Part shown: positions 45,721 through 56,680 of the stretch, one piece after another
How the letters are laid out: every line of letters begins with the position of its first letter
Position numbering within the stretch: position 1 is the first letter of the stretch
Assembly: GCF_910594985.1 (NCBI RefSeq)
Contig: NZ_CAJVCE010000003.1
Coordinates: 1 to 64,000, forward strand
Direction of reading: 5' to 3'
Source: Paenibacillus allorhizosphaerae
GTDB lineage: Bacteria; Bacillota; Bacilli; Paenibacillales; NBRC-103111
Length of the DNA stretch: 64,000 bases
The notes under the pieces: model-generated
What the model was told of the DNA's origin: nothing
The model's input: only the letters and a program-made list of their open reading frames with translations
Database searches by the model: none
Position numbers and translations under genes: made by a program

Positions 45721-47166
45721 TTAATGCATCGGATTCATCGCCGCACGGTTGACAATGACGCGGCGGATAAAGAACGCCGTGGCCAGACCGATCATCGTCA
45801 CGATCATCGCAAACAAGAACACATTTTGCGAACCAAGCGTCATCGCTTTGGCCATCTCGGTCATTTCGTTCGGTGCAGGGGAGTCGTGGAGATACTTCTC
45901 CATACCGTTTGTAAGAATGCTTATCGCGATCGCTGTGCCGATCGCGCCGGCAACCTGCTGCAGCGTATTCATGACCGCTGTGCCGTGTGGATAAAGCTCC
46001 GGCGGCAACTGGTTCAAGCCGTTCGTCTGCGCCGGCATCCACACCATGGAGATGCCGACCATTAGGCCGATATGCAAAGCGACGATGAAAGCGATCGAAG
46101 ACGCCGGCGTAATCCCGGAGAAGAACCATAGCATTGCCGCGACGATAACGAGGCCAGGAATGACGAGCCACTTCGGCCCGTACTTGTCGAACAAACGGCC
46201 CATTTGCGGTGATAGAATGCCGTTCAATGCGCTGCCGGGCAGCAGCATGAGCCCGGCGGCGAACGCTGACAATCTCATGCCTTTTTGCAGATACATCGGA
46301 AGAATAATCATGCTCGATAAGATAATCATCATACATGAAAGTATCATAAGCAGCCCCACGATGAACATCGGGTACTTGAAGACGCGCAAGTTCATCATCG
46401 GCTCACGCATAAACAGCTGCCGCAGCACAAACACCGCGAGCGCGACCATCCCGATGACGATCGACACGACTACAACGGCGCCAGTCCACCCTTCCGTGCC
46501 CTCGCCCGCCTTGCTGAATCCGAACACGACGCCGCCGAAGCCGATCGTAGAGAATGCGACAGACAACGGATCGATCCGCGGTCTTGTGACCTCGGTGACG
46601 TTTTCCAAATACTTTAGCCCTACCAACAGTCCAATGACCAAAAACGGCAGCGAGAGCCAGAAAATATAGTGCCATGTAAAATATTCGATCAGAAGACCCG
46701 CCACGGTAGGGCCGATCGCCGGAGCGAACATGATGACCAGACCGACAAAGCCCATCGCTGCCCCGCGCTTCTCCGTCGGATAGACGACAAGAATCGTATT
46801 GAACATGAGCGGAATCAACAGCCCCATGCCGGCAGCCTGCAGAACGCGAGCGACCATCAGCATCTCGAAATTAAACGCAAGCGCAGCGATCAACGTACCA
46901 ACAATCGAGCTCACGAGTGAACCGATGAAAAGCTGCCTCGTCGTAAACCATTGAAGCAACAGCCCGGTCATCGGCATCAGAATACCGAGCGTCAACAGGA
47001 ATCCCGTCGTCAACCACTGCGCGGTTGCGGCGGAAATTCCGAACACCTCCATTAAGTTACTGATTGCAATATTGAGCGCCGTCTCACTGAACATGCCGAC
47101 GAAGCCGCAGATGAGTAGCGACGCCATGATGGCCCTCGTATTGTATTGCTTCATAATCGCTTCCAC
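45721..47166 (-). CDS. DHA2-family multidrug efflux MFS transporter
   Basis: 481 residues with 14 predicted membrane helices, the EmrB/QacA layout, exporting hydrophobic drugs by proton antiport. Seen: the motif C-like PAIGPTVAGLLIEYFTWHYI in helix 5, the helix-1 Asn-rich ETALNIAISNLMEVF and MGFVGLVIMFAPAIGP. The GTG start follows GGAGAGGAAA; an ATG 12 bases later is less well spaced. No local regulator (TetR/MarR) is adjacent. Confidence 0.9.
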   Translation of the reverse strand: MEAIMKQYNTRAIMASLLICGFVGMFSETALNIAISNLMEVFGISAATAQWLTTGFLLTLGILMPMTGLLLQWFTTRQLFIGSLVSSIVGTLIAALAFNFEMLMVARVLQAAGMGLLIPLMFNTILVVYPTEKRGAAMGFVGLVIMFAPAIGPTVAGLLIEYFTWHYIFWLSLPFLVIGLLVGLKYLENVTEVTRPRIDPLSVAFSTIGFGGVVFGFSKAGEGTEGWTGAVVVVSIVIGMVALAVFVLRQLFMREPMMNLRVFKYPMFIVGLLMILSCMMIILSSMIILPMYLQKGMRLSAFAAGLMLLPGSALNGILSPQMGRLFDKYGPKWLVIPGLVIVAAMLWFFSGITPASSIAFIVALHIGLMVGISMVWMPAQTNGLNQLPPELYPHGTAVMNTLQQVAGAIGTAIAISILTNGMEKYLHDSPAPNEMTEMAKAMTLGSQNVFLFAMIVTMIGLATAFFIRRVIVNRAAMNPMH

Positions 47167-47432
47167 TTTCCTCTCCTGAATAATCTCTATTTATACGAGA
47201 CCCTGTAATAAGTCCACTGTCTGTTACAATAATGTTTACAGTTAAACAAGTCAATACCCAGGACATATTTTTTTGTTAATCAAAGGGATTTAAGGTATGT
47301 AAGCGCTGTCGTCACTTGCGCGCTCTATGTGCGCTGCTTACAGGTCAGGAAATGATACCAATTTCATTGCGTAAACGATGGAAAAATTGGGTACGATACT
47401 TAATAGCTTCAGCACGAAGGACGTGGACGTTG

Positions 47433-48962
47433 ATGAACGGGTCTTGGAAATCAAACTTATGGAAAACAAAGCATCAAAACAACAACGATCCCTCTATCGA
47501 AACTCCGAAGCAACATATTGGAAAAAACATTGCTGAGAACGAGCTAATTTTAAAAGATATATTTCAACATTGCTCTGACGTTCAGCTTCGCGAAATAAAT
47601 GTCCAAAGCTTTCCCAAGCTGCTGTTGATTTACGTTGACGGAATGATCAATGCTGACATGATCATGTCCAACGTTCTGAGACCACTAATGTACGACGGGC
47701 TGCCTCAAGGTCTCGGGACCATCGACAGTGTCGCTCAAATGCTCCATGAGGATCTTTTTTCCATCCTGCAGATCAAGAAGCTATCCGACTTTAAAGAAAT
47801 AACGGAACACATTTTAAAAGGAAACCTCGCCATACTAGCCGATGGAGATGACATTGCCCTTCTCGCGGATGTCTCCATGTTCGAAACACGAAGCGTAGAG
47901 GAATCTTCCGGCGAGATTACTCTTCGGGGTTCCAGAGAAAGCTTTACCGAGCATCTGCGGACGAACACCACATTGCTGCGCAGAATATTGCCGACACCCA
48001 AGCTGAAATTGGAAACTATGCAACTCGGAAACTTGACGAAGACCGATATCGTCCTCGCCTATATAGAAGGAATCGTTTCCACTACTGTATTAGACGAAGT
48101 CCGGAAGCGTTTAAGCCGAATACAAATCGATGGAATACTGGAATCGGGGTATATTGAAGAATTCATAGAGGAGAATCGTTTTTCTCCTTTTTCCCAACTG
48201 GGGAGCACCGAGCGGCCGGACGTGGTTGCCGCCGGAATGCTGGAGGGGAAGTTTGCCATCATGACTAACGGATCTCCATTCGTTCTTGTAGCCCCGATAA
48301 CGTTTTGGGGCGGATTACAGGCGCCTGACGATTATTACGAACGATTATTGTTTGTAAACTTTAGTCGCTGGATTCGTTATTTGTTTATTTTCTTTTCTGT
48401 TATTTTTCCTTCGATCTATGTTGCATTAACCAATTTTCATCCGGAGATGGTGCCTCCAAAACTGATGGTGACCATTGCGGCGCTCCGCGAAATGTCCCCG
48501 TTTCCAACCGTGATTGAAGTCTTTATCATGGAGCTGATGTTTGAAGGCTTACGGGAAGCGGGAATCCGCTTGCCGCAACAGATCGGTCCGCTCGTGACCG
48601 TCGCCGGGGCACTAGTCATCGGCGAAGCGGCGGTCCGCGCCGGAATCATTTCCGCGCCTATTGTCATTGTCGTATCGGCTGCAGGCATCGCATCGTTTGT
48701 CATTCCGAGATATCGAGCGGGCTATCCTTTGCGGATATTAAGATTCCCGTTATTAATGCTTTCCGGAGCATTCGGTTTATTAGGCTTAGCCATCGGGATC
48801 ATTGTGATCATCATTCACATGGTTCAACTGAATTCATTCGGGACACCATTTCTCGCTCCTGCCGCTCCGTTTAACCCTCGCGGGCTGCAGGACGTGTTAA
48901 TGCGGTGGCCTCGTAAACCAGCCAAACTTACTGCACCTAATCATAAGGCGGATCGTCCATGA
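47433..48962 (+). CDS. Spore germinant receptor subunit A (GerA/GerK family)
   Basis: A membrane protein of about 510 residues, the A subunit of a spore germinant receptor in the inner spore membrane. Seen: a hydrophilic N-domain with LLIYVDGMINADMIMSNVLR, the conserved GSTERPDVVAAGMLEGKFAI and LLFVNFSRWIRYLFIFFSVI, then four to five membrane helices with GPLVTVAGALVIGEAAV. The start is uncertain: this ATG has only a weak AGGACGTGG upstream, and the frame is open further left. The stop overlaps gerC by 4 bases. Operon order is A, C, B. The germinant is unknown. Confidence 0.9.
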   Translation: MNGSWKSNLWKTKHQNNNDPSIETPKQHIGKNIAENELILKDIFQHCSDVQLREINVQSFPKLLLIYVDGMINADMIMSNVLRPLMYDGLPQGLGTIDSVAQMLHEDLFSILQIKKLSDFKEITEHILKGNLAILADGDDIALLADVSMFETRSVEESSGEITLRGSRESFTEHLRTNTTLLRRILPTPKLKLETMQLGNLTKTDIVLAYIEGIVSTTVLDEVRKRLSRIQIDGILESGYIEEFIEENRFSPFSQLGSTERPDVVAAGMLEGKFAIMTNGSPFVLVAPITFWGGLQAPDDYYERLLFVNFSRWIRYLFIFFSVIFPSIYVALTNFHPEMVPPKLMVTIAALREMSPFPTVIEVFIMELMFEGLREAGIRLPQQIGPLVTVAGALVIGEAAVRAGIISAPIVIVVSAAGIASFVIPRYRAGYPLRILRFPLLMLSGAFGLLGLAIGIIVIIIHMVQLNSFGTPFLAPAAPFNPRGLQDVLMRWPRKPAKLTAPNHKADRP

Positions 48963-50116
48963 AGAGCGCAGGGAAGCTTTGTATCGTATTGCTTCTGGCG
49001 GTATCGGTCTCAACCGGCTGCTGGGATCTTCGGGAACCGAATCAGCTCGCTTTCATAACCGGGGCTGCAATGGATCTCACCCATGACGGTCAATTTGAAA
49101 TAAGCTCACAAATAGCGATTCCCGCAGCCATCGGTGGCGGACAAGACAATGCCGGCGGCGCTGGAAATAAAAAAAGCTTCAGTGTCGTGACCGCTACCGG
49201 AAAGAACTTTATGGATGCGGGACAACACCTGCAGTCACAGCTTTCCCGGCAGTTGTTTTACGGCCATCGCCAAACCATTCTCGTCGGACAACGATTGGCG
49301 GAGTATGGGGTCAGCAGCTTTATCGACATGATTATTCGTAATCCTCAATCGGAGATGCGCTCAATGATATATGTCGTTAAGGGCGGAGATGCGAAAGACC
49401 TCCTTTCGATCGAACCGATTTTTGACCCTTTTTCAGCAACGGCGCTCGTAAATGAACAAGCCTCGTTAAATTTGATACCGTATTATTACCGGATTTTTTT
49501 ATCCGATGCTTTGAGTCAAGGAACACAGCCCCTATTGCCGGCGGTCAGCTTAACGGCCTCAAAGAAGTACGTTTATGTTGGATCTGCGATATTAAACAAA
49601 GACAATGGCTTAAAATTGGCAGGATTCTTGAATCCCAAAGAATCTTTTTATGCTAATTGGATTACAGGCAAACAAACGGGCTCTATCATCACTTCATTCA
49701 TTCCGCAAGGAAATGGAACCGTCAGTTTGAGACTGCAATCACTAGGTCGACGTATTCGATTAAAAAAAGTCAATGATCGATTACAGATTGACCTGCGTCT
49801 CACTGGAAAAGGAACCATTGTCGAAAACAATGCGAATCTGGATCCGTCTCAGCGAAAAGATCTTCAAATCATACAAGACGAACTCAGTCAATCGACTCAG
49901 AAATCGATACAACAGCTCGTCGAGAAAGTACAGAAGCAGTACAAGACCGACATCTTCGGTTTTGGTGAAATTGTTCATCGACAAAATCCTGAACAGTGGA
50001 AAACCTTGAAACAAGATTGGGGCGAGACTTTTTCTCAACTTCAAGTTGCGGTGAAAGTAGAACTTCGATGCAAGGATCCGGGCCAAACCAGTTCGCCTAT
50101 TGTAGGAATGCCATAA
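48959..50116 (+). CDS. Spore germinant receptor subunit C lipoprotein (GerC family)
   Basis: 385 residues. Lipobox VSVSTGCWD near residue 20 makes it a lipoprotein facing outward of the inner spore membrane. Seen: WDLREPNQLAFITGAAMD, the SVVTATGKNFMDAGQHLQSQ and LSRQLFYGHRQTILVG segments, and a C-terminal domain ending NPEQWKTLKQDWGETF, all usual for Ger(x)C. It starts inside the gerA stop (ATGA), so translation is coupled. Needed with A and B for nutrient-triggered germination. Confidence 0.93.
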   Translation: MKSAGKLCIVLLLAVSVSTGCWDLREPNQLAFITGAAMDLTHDGQFEISSQIAIPAAIGGGQDNAGGAGNKKSFSVVTATGKNFMDAGQHLQSQLSRQLFYGHRQTILVGQRLAEYGVSSFIDMIIRNPQSEMRSMIYVVKGGDAKDLLSIEPIFDPFSATALVNEQASLNLIPYYYRIFLSDALSQGTQPLLPAVSLTASKKYVYVGSAILNKDNGLKLAGFLNPKESFYANWITGKQTGSIITSFIPQGNGTVSLRLQSLGRRIRLKKVNDRLQIDLRLTGKGTIVENNANLDPSQRKDLQIIQDELSQSTQKSIQQLVEKVQKQYKTDIFGFGEIVHRQNPEQWKTLKQDWGETFSQLQVAVKVELRCKDPGQTSSPIVGMP

Positions 50117-50160
50117 TCCTGGACCGGGCTGTATATCGTTGTAGAGGAGTGTAAAGAATC

Positions 50161-51246
50161 ATGAAGTTGTCCGGGTCGCAACTATTTTGGATTATTGTAA
50201 CGACGGAAGTCATTGCGATGATTGGGCTACGAATTTCGCCGGCGATCGTCATATCCAAACAAGATGCGTGGATTTCGATGTTGATTGGGGGAGGCATCGG
50301 CGCAGCCTTTACGTATCTCTTTGTTCATTTGAGCACGCTTCATCCCAATCAAACGTTGACTAAATATAGCCAAGCTATGCTGGGCAAATGGTTAGGAAGA
50401 ATCATTGTGCTGCCGTATCTTGTGGTATGGTATATGTTGTCTGCTGCTTTACTACGATCCTTTGCAGACTTTTTACATCTTATTCTTGTTGACAGTACGC
50501 CCCTTTGGATGATCATGGTACTTTTAATTGGCGTCACGATATATATGGTCTATTCTGCAGGGATTATGGGAATCGGCCGTTTTTGCGAAATCATGGGACC
50601 GATTATTTTTTTAACATTGATTGTCAGTTTCATACTTAATGTAGGCAATGTGAACTGGCATCATGTATTGCCTGTTTATTTTGATTCCGGATGGTTGAAT
50701 ATTTTAAAAGGTTCGTTTGCTCCTGCTTTTTGGTTCTCGGGCCCATTTACCACATTGGTTATCGTCTCTTTTATGCAAGAGCCGCAAAAAGCGCTTTCAA
50801 AGTCTGTGTTAGGTGTAGTGACTACCGCTTTTCTGGTTTTTGCTTCCACTCTTATGGTTCTGTTGATTTTCGGTCCGAATTTATCTGCCAAAATAAGATT
50901 TCCTTACTTTATGTATGTACGAACGATCGATATACTGAATTTCATACAGAATGTCGATATATTCATAATGTTTATTTGGATTTTCGGAGTATCCGCCCAA
51001 TTGTCATTATATTTGTTCATCGCCAGCTACGAATTGACGAATTGGTTTAGCGGGAAAAGCTGGCGGAGAACGATTTGGTTCGGAGCGCCGGCGGTTTATA
51101 TTTTGGCTCTTTTGATTCCGGACGAGACGACCCTTACATTGTACGACAAACTTTGGTCATCCATGATTTTCCCTGTTTGCGGGGTCGGGATTCCCCTCCT
51201 ATTATGGATCATTTCCGTATTCAAAAAGAACTCGGTGAAGCAATGA
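50161..51246 (+). CDS. Spore germinant receptor subunit B (GerB, APC-type permease)
   Basis: 361 residues with ten predicted membrane helices of the amino-acid/polyamine permease fold, which carries the germinant site of GerA-type receptors. Seen: the start SGSQLFWIIVTTEVIAMIGL, WISMLIGGGIGAAFTYLFV and GIMGIGRFCEIMGPIIFLTL. GTAGAGGAGTG lies before the ATG, 44 bases after gerC. It completes the three-gene operon and shows that the host forms endospores. Confidence 0.92.
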   Translation: MKLSGSQLFWIIVTTEVIAMIGLRISPAIVISKQDAWISMLIGGGIGAAFTYLFVHLSTLHPNQTLTKYSQAMLGKWLGRIIVLPYLVVWYMLSAALLRSFADFLHLILVDSTPLWMIMVLLIGVTIYMVYSAGIMGIGRFCEIMGPIIFLTLIVSFILNVGNVNWHHVLPVYFDSGWLNILKGSFAPAFWFSGPFTTLVIVSFMQEPQKALSKSVLGVVTTAFLVFASTLMVLLIFGPNLSAKIRFPYFMYVRTIDILNFIQNVDIFIMFIWIFGVSAQLSLYLFIASYELTNWFSGKSWRRTIWFGAPAVYILALLIPDETTLTLYDKLWSSMIFPVCGVGIPLLLWIISVFKKNSVKQ

Positions 51247-51295
51247 TCCTTCGGCTGTGGCGCTAGCGTCCGCATGTTGATTCAAAAAACAAAAA

Positions 51296-51324
51296 AAGAC
51301 TCACAACATCGGACTGCGAGTCTT
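51296..51324 (-). terminator. Terminator of the small Gln-rich gene
   Basis: AAGACTC/GAGTCTT stem with a 15-base loop; on the minus strand TTTTTTTGTTTTTT follows. Confidence 0.6.
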
Positions 51325-51401
51325 CATTGGATGCAACTTGTTCGTGATCACTATTCTAGCGAAACAACCAAATCCTTACCCTTCTCAAACGTGTCACTGC
51401 G

Positions 51402-51620
51402 TTACTGCTTTTGATCGGACGAGGGATCCGATTTCTGCATCTCTTGTTGAAGCTGCTGCAGCTGATTCGAATTTTGCTCTACCTGCTTTTGGATTTGCTC
51501 TAACTTCATAACATTCACGTCTTGTGTCAGCTGCTCCGTTTGCTGCGTCACCTGCTGGGCTTGCTGCGCGGCCTCTTGTATTTTTTTCTCTAATTGTTGT
51601 TGCTGATCTTCCTGCGGCAT
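51402..51620 (-). CDS. Small Gln-rich coiled-coil protein, unknown
   Basis: 72 residues, over a quarter Gln, forming one predicted coiled coil (QQQLEKKIQEAAQQAQQVTQ, LEQIQKQVEQNSNQLQQLQQ). GTAGGAGGTTGAGAAACG precedes the ATG, so it is likely translated. It lies convergent with and just after gerB. No family recognised; a spore-related role is possible only by position. Confidence 0.6.
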   Translation of the reverse strand: MPQEDQQQQLEKKIQEAAQQAQQVTQQTEQLTQDVNVMKLEQIQKQVEQNSNQLQQLQQEMQKSDPSSDQKQ

Positions 51621-51812
51621 CGTTTCTCAACCTCCTACATTATTTCCTTCTAAGGGTTTACGAAATTATGTTAAATTATACCAAGTGAAAACGAGGCATA
51701 GAAAAAATGCTATCCATCTATTTACGAATCTTTTTAACCCCTTCGGTTGCGATTAAACTTCCTATCGTCGCAGCGATCGCACTTGAAGTAGCTCAATGAT
51801 ATGATATGTGTT

Positions 51813-52481
51813 TCATTTCTTCTTTAAGGTCATATACCGAATCATGCCGTTCTTGCTATCCGCATTAAAAAACACTTGGTACTCTCCTGCCTCGTAATAC
51901 AGATACCACCCGTTTTCAACATCGTTTACTCCTTCGTCTATTGGCCCGCCGATGATTTTCTTCACATCAACGACTGAATATTTGACGGTATCTCCGCCTA
52001 CGCGAATGGCGCTGACGCTTTCATCCGGGTTGCCAAAGAAATAATAATAATCAAACCATGAATAATATGGCGTTTGCCAGCTTCCTGTTTTTTGGGGATC
52101 TCCCCACTCTTTCACAATATCTTGTTTATTGGAGCCTATTCCAAACTCAATTCCTTTGATTTTGCCTTCTGAAACGTACGAGAAGAAGTCTTTATCCAAA
52201 GGCAGTTTTTTACTTAGATTCGTTTGATCAATTGAAATCGTTTTGGTCGTATCTTCGTATTTGACGAGTGCCCCCATGGACTCTGCAACAAAACGAACAG
52301 GTACATAAACGTGACCGTTATGATTTAAAACTACATATTCGTTCCCATTCGCTTCTTTTGGGGCCCCGTTAAATAAAAATTTGGCAGGAAACAAAGTTGT
52401 TTGGATGATATTCGAGGCGAATACGCCCGTTGTCGCGGTTAAACCAATCCCGAGAATTAACCCTAAAATAATTTTTTTCAA
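51813..52481 (-). CDS. Secreted stalk-domain (copper amine oxidase N-like) protein with DUF4309-like C-terminus
   Basis: 222 residues. A signal peptide (about 1-23, ending VFASN) is followed by a stalk domain of the copper amine oxidase N-terminal type (YVVLNHNGHVYVPVRFVAES, MGALVKYEDTTKTISID), common on Paenibacillus surface proteins. The rest (GIEFGIGSNKQDIVKEWGDP and VDVKKIIGGPIDEGVND) resembles DUF4309 proteins. No catalytic residues are recognised. It is upstream of no operon partner. Confidence 0.8.
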   Translation of the reverse strand: MKKIILGLILGIGLTATTGVFASNIIQTTLFPAKFLFNGAPKEANGNEYVVLNHNGHVYVPVRFVAESMGALVKYEDTTKTISIDQTNLSKKLPLDKDFFSYVSEGKIKGIEFGIGSNKQDIVKEWGDPQKTGSWQTPYYSWFDYYYFFGNPDESVSAIRVGGDTVKYSVVDVKKIIGGPIDEGVNDVENGWYLYYEAGEYQVFFNADSKNGMIRYMTLKKK

Positions 52482-52576
52482 AGCTCACCACGCTCCTTCT
52501 ACAAAATGACGCATTGTACGAACTTAAAGTTGCAGTTCATGTTGCTCATTCGAGGCAAGACCCGTCTGAACTCGGA

Positions 52577-53122
52577 TCATTTTAGCTGCGTAATGGGAAT
52601 GTGAAAGTAAGGAATCACCAACATGGCGCTTATAACAAACACCAGCCATGCGAAGAACGGTTTTGAATGATGAAGTCGCAGCGTAGGGAACGTGACAAAC
52701 CAGAACAACACGGACCACCCCCAATTCCAGCCGTTATGATAAGTTGTGCATTGCAAAATGACGAACACCCCTTCAATTAACGACGTTATAACTGCCCAAA
52801 TGCTAGTATAAGCTGCTTGCATGAGCCAACGTGACTTATAGGGATAACGTGACAGAAACATAAAGCATATCAGAGGGAATTGTGTAAAATTAATCCAAAG
52901 ATCATTGAGGGTATGATTGGGGATGAACAGTGCCTTGTGAAAATACCAAAGCCAGTGTTCATAGGTAAGAACGGAAACAACCAAACTTACGCCAATCGTA
53001 AACAATATGGTAGGGTAATAATACCTCCAATTTTTCCAATCCTTAACGATAAACAAAGAAGCAAATACTAATAAGAGTGGAAATATGACTGCCGCCCAAT
53101 ACTCACCAATAACCTTTAGCAC
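52577..53122 (-). CDS. CBO0543-like integral membrane protein
   Basis: 181 residues with five predicted membrane helices and short loops (YWAAVIFPLLLVFASLFIV, YYYPTILFTIGVSLVVSVL, WGWSVLFWFVTFPTLRLHHS). The layout matches the CBO0543 family of spore-formers, of unknown function. The GTG start is chosen because GGAGGG lies six bases before it. Neighbours do not suggest a role. Confidence 0.7.
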   Translation of the reverse strand: MLKVIGEYWAAVIFPLLLVFASLFIVKDWKNWRYYYPTILFTIGVSLVVSVLTYEHWLWYFHKALFIPNHTLNDLWINFTQFPLICFMFLSRYPYKSRWLMQAAYTSIWAVITSLIEGVFVILQCTTYHNGWNWGWSVLFWFVTFPTLRLHHSKPFFAWLVFVISAMLVIPYFHIPITQLK

Positions 53123-53261
53123 GAAACACCCTCCAAATTCAGGCAACTATTGAAATAATGGTAAAAGTATGCCCCAAAAAGGGATGTACTGATGCCCTAT
53201 CGCATGATGTAATCAAGCCGATTTTTAAGATTGGACTTGGTTGGTTTATGAGAGGTCCGGC

Positions 53262-53302
53262 AAAAAAAAATCATGCCTGAAATCATCGGATTCCAGGCAT
53301 GA
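53262..53302 (-). terminator. Terminator of the CYP102-type gene
   Basis: TCATGCCTG/CAGGCATGA stem with a 14-base loop; on the minus strand a run of nine T follows. Confidence 0.85.
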
Positions 53303-53311
53303 AATACGGGA

Positions 53312-56300
53312 TCAGCCGTTATGTGCCCAAACATCTTTCGCATAGCTTCCATTCGATTGAAGTTGACTTAGCCATTGTTCGGCTTCTTGCTTACTGACGC
53401 CGTGGACCTGAATATAAGCGTTTAGCAGCTCGTTTTCTACTTCCGGAGCCATTTTGCTGCCGTCACCGCATACATAAAGCCGCCCTCCGCTATCAAGAAT
53501 GCGGATTAACGCTGCTGAATCCTTTGCCATCAAATGCTGCACGTATTTTTTCGACACGCCTACCATACGTGAGGTTGCCGTATGGAGCTTAACCACTCCG
53601 TCTCTTTCAAACTGCTCAAGTTCTTCACGGTAAATATAATCCGCATCGTTGCGGCACCCAAAATAAAGATGAGCTTCCCCTAGCGGTTTTCCTTCCCGCT
53701 TCATCATATCGCGAGCCTGCAGAAATCCGCGGAAAGGCGCTACTCCCGTCCCCGGACCCACCATAATGATAGGGATCTGTGGATCTTCCGGGAGCTGGAA
53801 TCCGGATTCCGGCGTACGAACGAACATGACGATGTCATCGCCGGATTTGCGCTCGGCTAAATAATTCGAGGCCACCCCGCGATACTCGCCTTGTCCGCTC
53901 TTTGCAGCGCTGCGAACCACCGCGACGGTAATGCTGGCGCGTTCCGCGTGTACCCGCGGCGAGCTGGATATCGAATAATATCTTGGCTTCAGCGGGGACA
54001 GCAGCTCCAAAAACTTCTCAAACGGCATCTCGCATGCTTCGTATTTTTCAATCAGATCAAGCATCGAGATCCTCGTTCTCCTGACATGTTCTTCAAAAAT
54101 TCCCTCCGCCAGCAATGCCTCTAATTCCCGTTTATGCGGCGGACACACCGTATAAGCGGCGACTTCACGAATCTGGGCCCGCGTTGCGGGTTCCTGCAGC
54201 TCTACGCTATGGCTGAGCAGATCTCCAAGAGATACGGGCCGATCCAATGGCAGATGGGATGCGCTGACGCCGCTTGCCGTCAATATTACTTGATCTATAC
54301 CGTTCAAACCAAACCGCCGAAGAACCCGGTTGACATTCTCTTCGCTGTTGTCAGGAAACACGCCAAGATGATCGCCTTCGTGAAACGTCACTCCCTCAGG
54401 CAATTCGATCTCGATATGCCGCGTGCTGCGTTCGCTCCCATGTTGTTGAAGTTCGCGATTATCCACAACAACGGCGTGAATCGCTTCGTACGATTGTGCA
54501 AGGGGCGTTTCGGCAAAGCCGTTGACAAACTGAATGTTGAGGGTACTCCGTTCTTTCTCCGCATTCTCGTTCAGCTTTAAATCGAACGTCTTCATCGCAT
54601 CGAGCCACATTTGACTCCTCCATGCTTCCAGCTGCTTTTCGAAGTCTCCGCTCGCATCGGCCTCTCCGCGCTGCGAGAACCGTGTAGCCCCTTTTTCGGC
54701 CAGCTTCTCGTCGATGAATCTCGGCACCTCTTGATACGTAGCGGCCCAGTTGCGGTCCCCACAGCCGAATACCGAATAGTGAACGCCGTTAAGCTCACCC
54801 GGTTCAACCTGTTCCAGCCATTGAATGAACTGCCGCGCATTGCTTGGCGGTTTGCCGTTATAAGAAGAGGAGATAATTAATACGGCCCCTTCTTTTGGCA
54901 GTTGGCCCAACCGATCGTTAAGGGCCGCCGCTTCGCTCCGAATGCCATGCAGACGGGCGATGTCCGCCAGTTCTTTGGCAATCCGCTCGGCTGTTCCCAT
55001 ATTGGAACCGTATAGGACCAAAAGCGGTCTATTGTTTACCCCAATGATGGAAGCCTTCTGCATCGGAGTCTCTTGCATAGAGACAGCGGCGGCAGTTTCT
55101 TCAGGCTTCGTCGTGATCGCAATGGCATTGTTCTTATCACGCAATTGAACGCGTATCTTAAAGCCGTCCGGCTTCAACGTCAGCGTTTGCTTTACCTTCA
55201 ACTGATAATTCATCGCGTCTACCAGTTGAAATTGTTTAAGGATCATGCCAAGCACCAAAGTCGCTTCGTGTAGAGCGAACTGCATGCCGATGCAAGCGCG
55301 CTGGCCGTTTCCGAAAGGTTTATACGCATAGTTCGGAACCTGCGAAGGGTCTTCAAACCGCTCAGGGCGAAACTGTTCCGCATCTGCCCCCCATACGCCC
55401 TTATCCCGATGAAGTTGGGGAATAAGAACGGATACACCCTCCCCCTTCGCAATCGGATATTTCCCGCCAATCCTCGTGTCTTCCTTGGCGAACAAATTAA
55501 ATTGAGGCGCGGTTGGCCATAAGCGTAAAGCTTCATTCAAAATCATTCGAATATATTTCAGCTTTAACACTTGTTCATACGTCGGCAGCGGGTCGGTTAA
55601 CACTTCATCCACTTCTGCGTAAGCCTTTTTTAACGCATCCGGGTGTTTCAACAGGAAATACGTTGCAAATGACAACAAACCGCTAGTCGTTTCGTGACCC
55701 GCGATTAAAAAGGTAATGATTTGATACCGTATATTCTCGTCATCAAGCCGCTCTCCGGTTTCGGGATCCTTCGCGTGCAGCATCCGGGAGAGCAAATCGG
55801 TCTCTCCTTGATCGCCGCTTGCTTTACGGTCTGCGATGATCTTATCTACGACGGAGAACATCGATTGAATATCGCGTTCGTACTGACGTTTAGTTTTAAT
55901 CATCAGCTTGTTTTGAATCGGCAGCCGGTTGCCGTAATGCATGGCTTCATCCAGCGCGCGTACCATGCTAACGATAAATGGATTGGGCGTTTCTCTGTAA
56001 TAGCTATTGAAACGGTAGTTAAAGCCGCATAATCCGATGGTATCCAGTGTAAGCCGCGTCATATCCTCGGGAACGTCGATGCTTTCGTCCGGATTCAATC
56101 GCGCCCATTTTTGAACCAGCTGCAGCGCAATGTCCAGCATCATGCCGTGGTACCCTTTCATGGCTTGCTGGCTAAAAGCAGGCATCAAAATGTGATGTGC
56201 TTTTTTCCAATTCGGTTCTTCCGTCAAGCTGGTGAATAAACCGTCTCCGGCAAAATCGCGCACTTTCAGGATGTGACCGATGCCTTTGTCAAAACGCGAC

Positions 56301-56497
56301 TCATCGCATACGTCGGCCACTAAGTCGGGTCCGGAGACGATGAGCACCGATCTTCCGAATCCTTCGAATCGAAAAATAGGGCCGTACTCGTCGGCAAGTT
56401 TACAGAAAGACAGTGTAGGCGAATCCTTATCAATTAAGGGGATGTTCCCTAGAACGCCATATGTTTTCGGCTGGGGAATCGGCATCCGATTGTCCAT
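53312..56497 (-). CDS. Self-sufficient cytochrome P450/NADPH-P450 reductase (CYP102, BM3 type)
   Basis: A 1061-residue fusion, normal length for CYP102 (about 1050). Domains: P450 (1-460) with AGHETT at 266-271, ExxR at 322-325, haem Cys402 in [17 protein letters not shown] and the substrate-gating Phe at about 88; FMN flavodoxin (about 495-640, [19 protein letters not shown]); FAD domain with [14 protein letters not shown] domain with [19 protein letters not shown]. It hydroxylates medium or long-chain fatty acids near the omega end. The start is the ATG after GGAGAGGAG. It is divergent from a LysR regulator; a terminator follows. Confidence 0.96.
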   Translation of the reverse strand: MDNRMPIPQPKTYGVLGNIPLIDKDSPTLSFCKLADEYGPIFRFEGFGRSVLIVSGPDLVADVCDESRFDKGIGHILKVRDFAGDGLFTSLTEEPNWKKAHHILMPAFSQQAMKGYHGMMLDIALQLVQKWARLNPDESIDVPEDMTRLTLDTIGLCGFNYRFNSYYRETPNPFIVSMVRALDEAMHYGNRLPIQNKLMIKTKRQYERDIQSMFSVVDKIIADRKASGDQGETDLLSRMLHAKDPETGERLDDENIRYQIITFLIAGHETTSGLLSFATYFLLKHPDALKKAYAEVDEVLTDPLPTYEQVLKLKYIRMILNEALRLWPTAPQFNLFAKEDTRIGGKYPIAKGEGVSVLIPQLHRDKGVWGADAEQFRPERFEDPSQVPNYAYKPFGNGQRACIGMQFALHEATLVLGMILKQFQLVDAMNYQLKVKQTLTLKPDGFKIRVQLRDKNNAIAITTKPEETAAAVSMQETPMQKASIIGVNNRPLLVLYGSNMGTAERIAKELADIARLHGIRSEAAALNDRLGQLPKEGAVLIISSSYNGKPPSNARQFIQWLEQVEPGELNGVHYSVFGCGDRNWAATYQEVPRFIDEKLAEKGATRFSQRGEADASGDFEKQLEAWRSQMWLDAMKTFDLKLNENAEKERSTLNIQFVNGFAETPLAQSYEAIHAVVVDNRELQQHGSERSTRHIEIELPEGVTFHEGDHLGVFPDNSEENVNRVLRRFGLNGIDQVILTASGVSASHLPLDRPVSLGDLLSHSVELQEPATRAQIREVAAYTVCPPHKRELEALLAEGIFEEHVRRTRISMLDLIEKYEACEMPFEKFLELLSPLKPRYYSISSSPRVHAERASITVAVVRSAAKSGQGEYRGVASNYLAERKSGDDIVMFVRTPESGFQLPEDPQIPIIMVGPGTGVAPFRGFLQARDMMKREGKPLGEAHLYFGCRNDADYIYREELEQFERDGVVKLHTATSRMVGVSKKYVQHLMAKDSAALIRILDSGGRLYVCGDGSKMAPEVENELLNAYIQVHGVSKQEAEQWLSQLQSNGSYAKDVWAHNG

Positions 56498-56680
56498 AAA
56501 CAAAACTCCTCTCCAATATCGTTAACCAATATGCGATAGTGGCAGTGTGATGAGTCATTCGGTGAATCGATCCCAAAAAATTTTACTCATTATGTTTATT
56601 TTAACCGGGAAGATTGATACTATCCAATGTATAATTGAGCATACATTCATTACATTGAGTTAATCTATGGGGTGTGGAAA

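Noticed and set aside
51715..51800. Short minus-strand stretch reading SAIAATIGSLIATEGVKKIR
   Set aside because: Protein-like, but preceded directly by a stop and with no start codon; too short to call.
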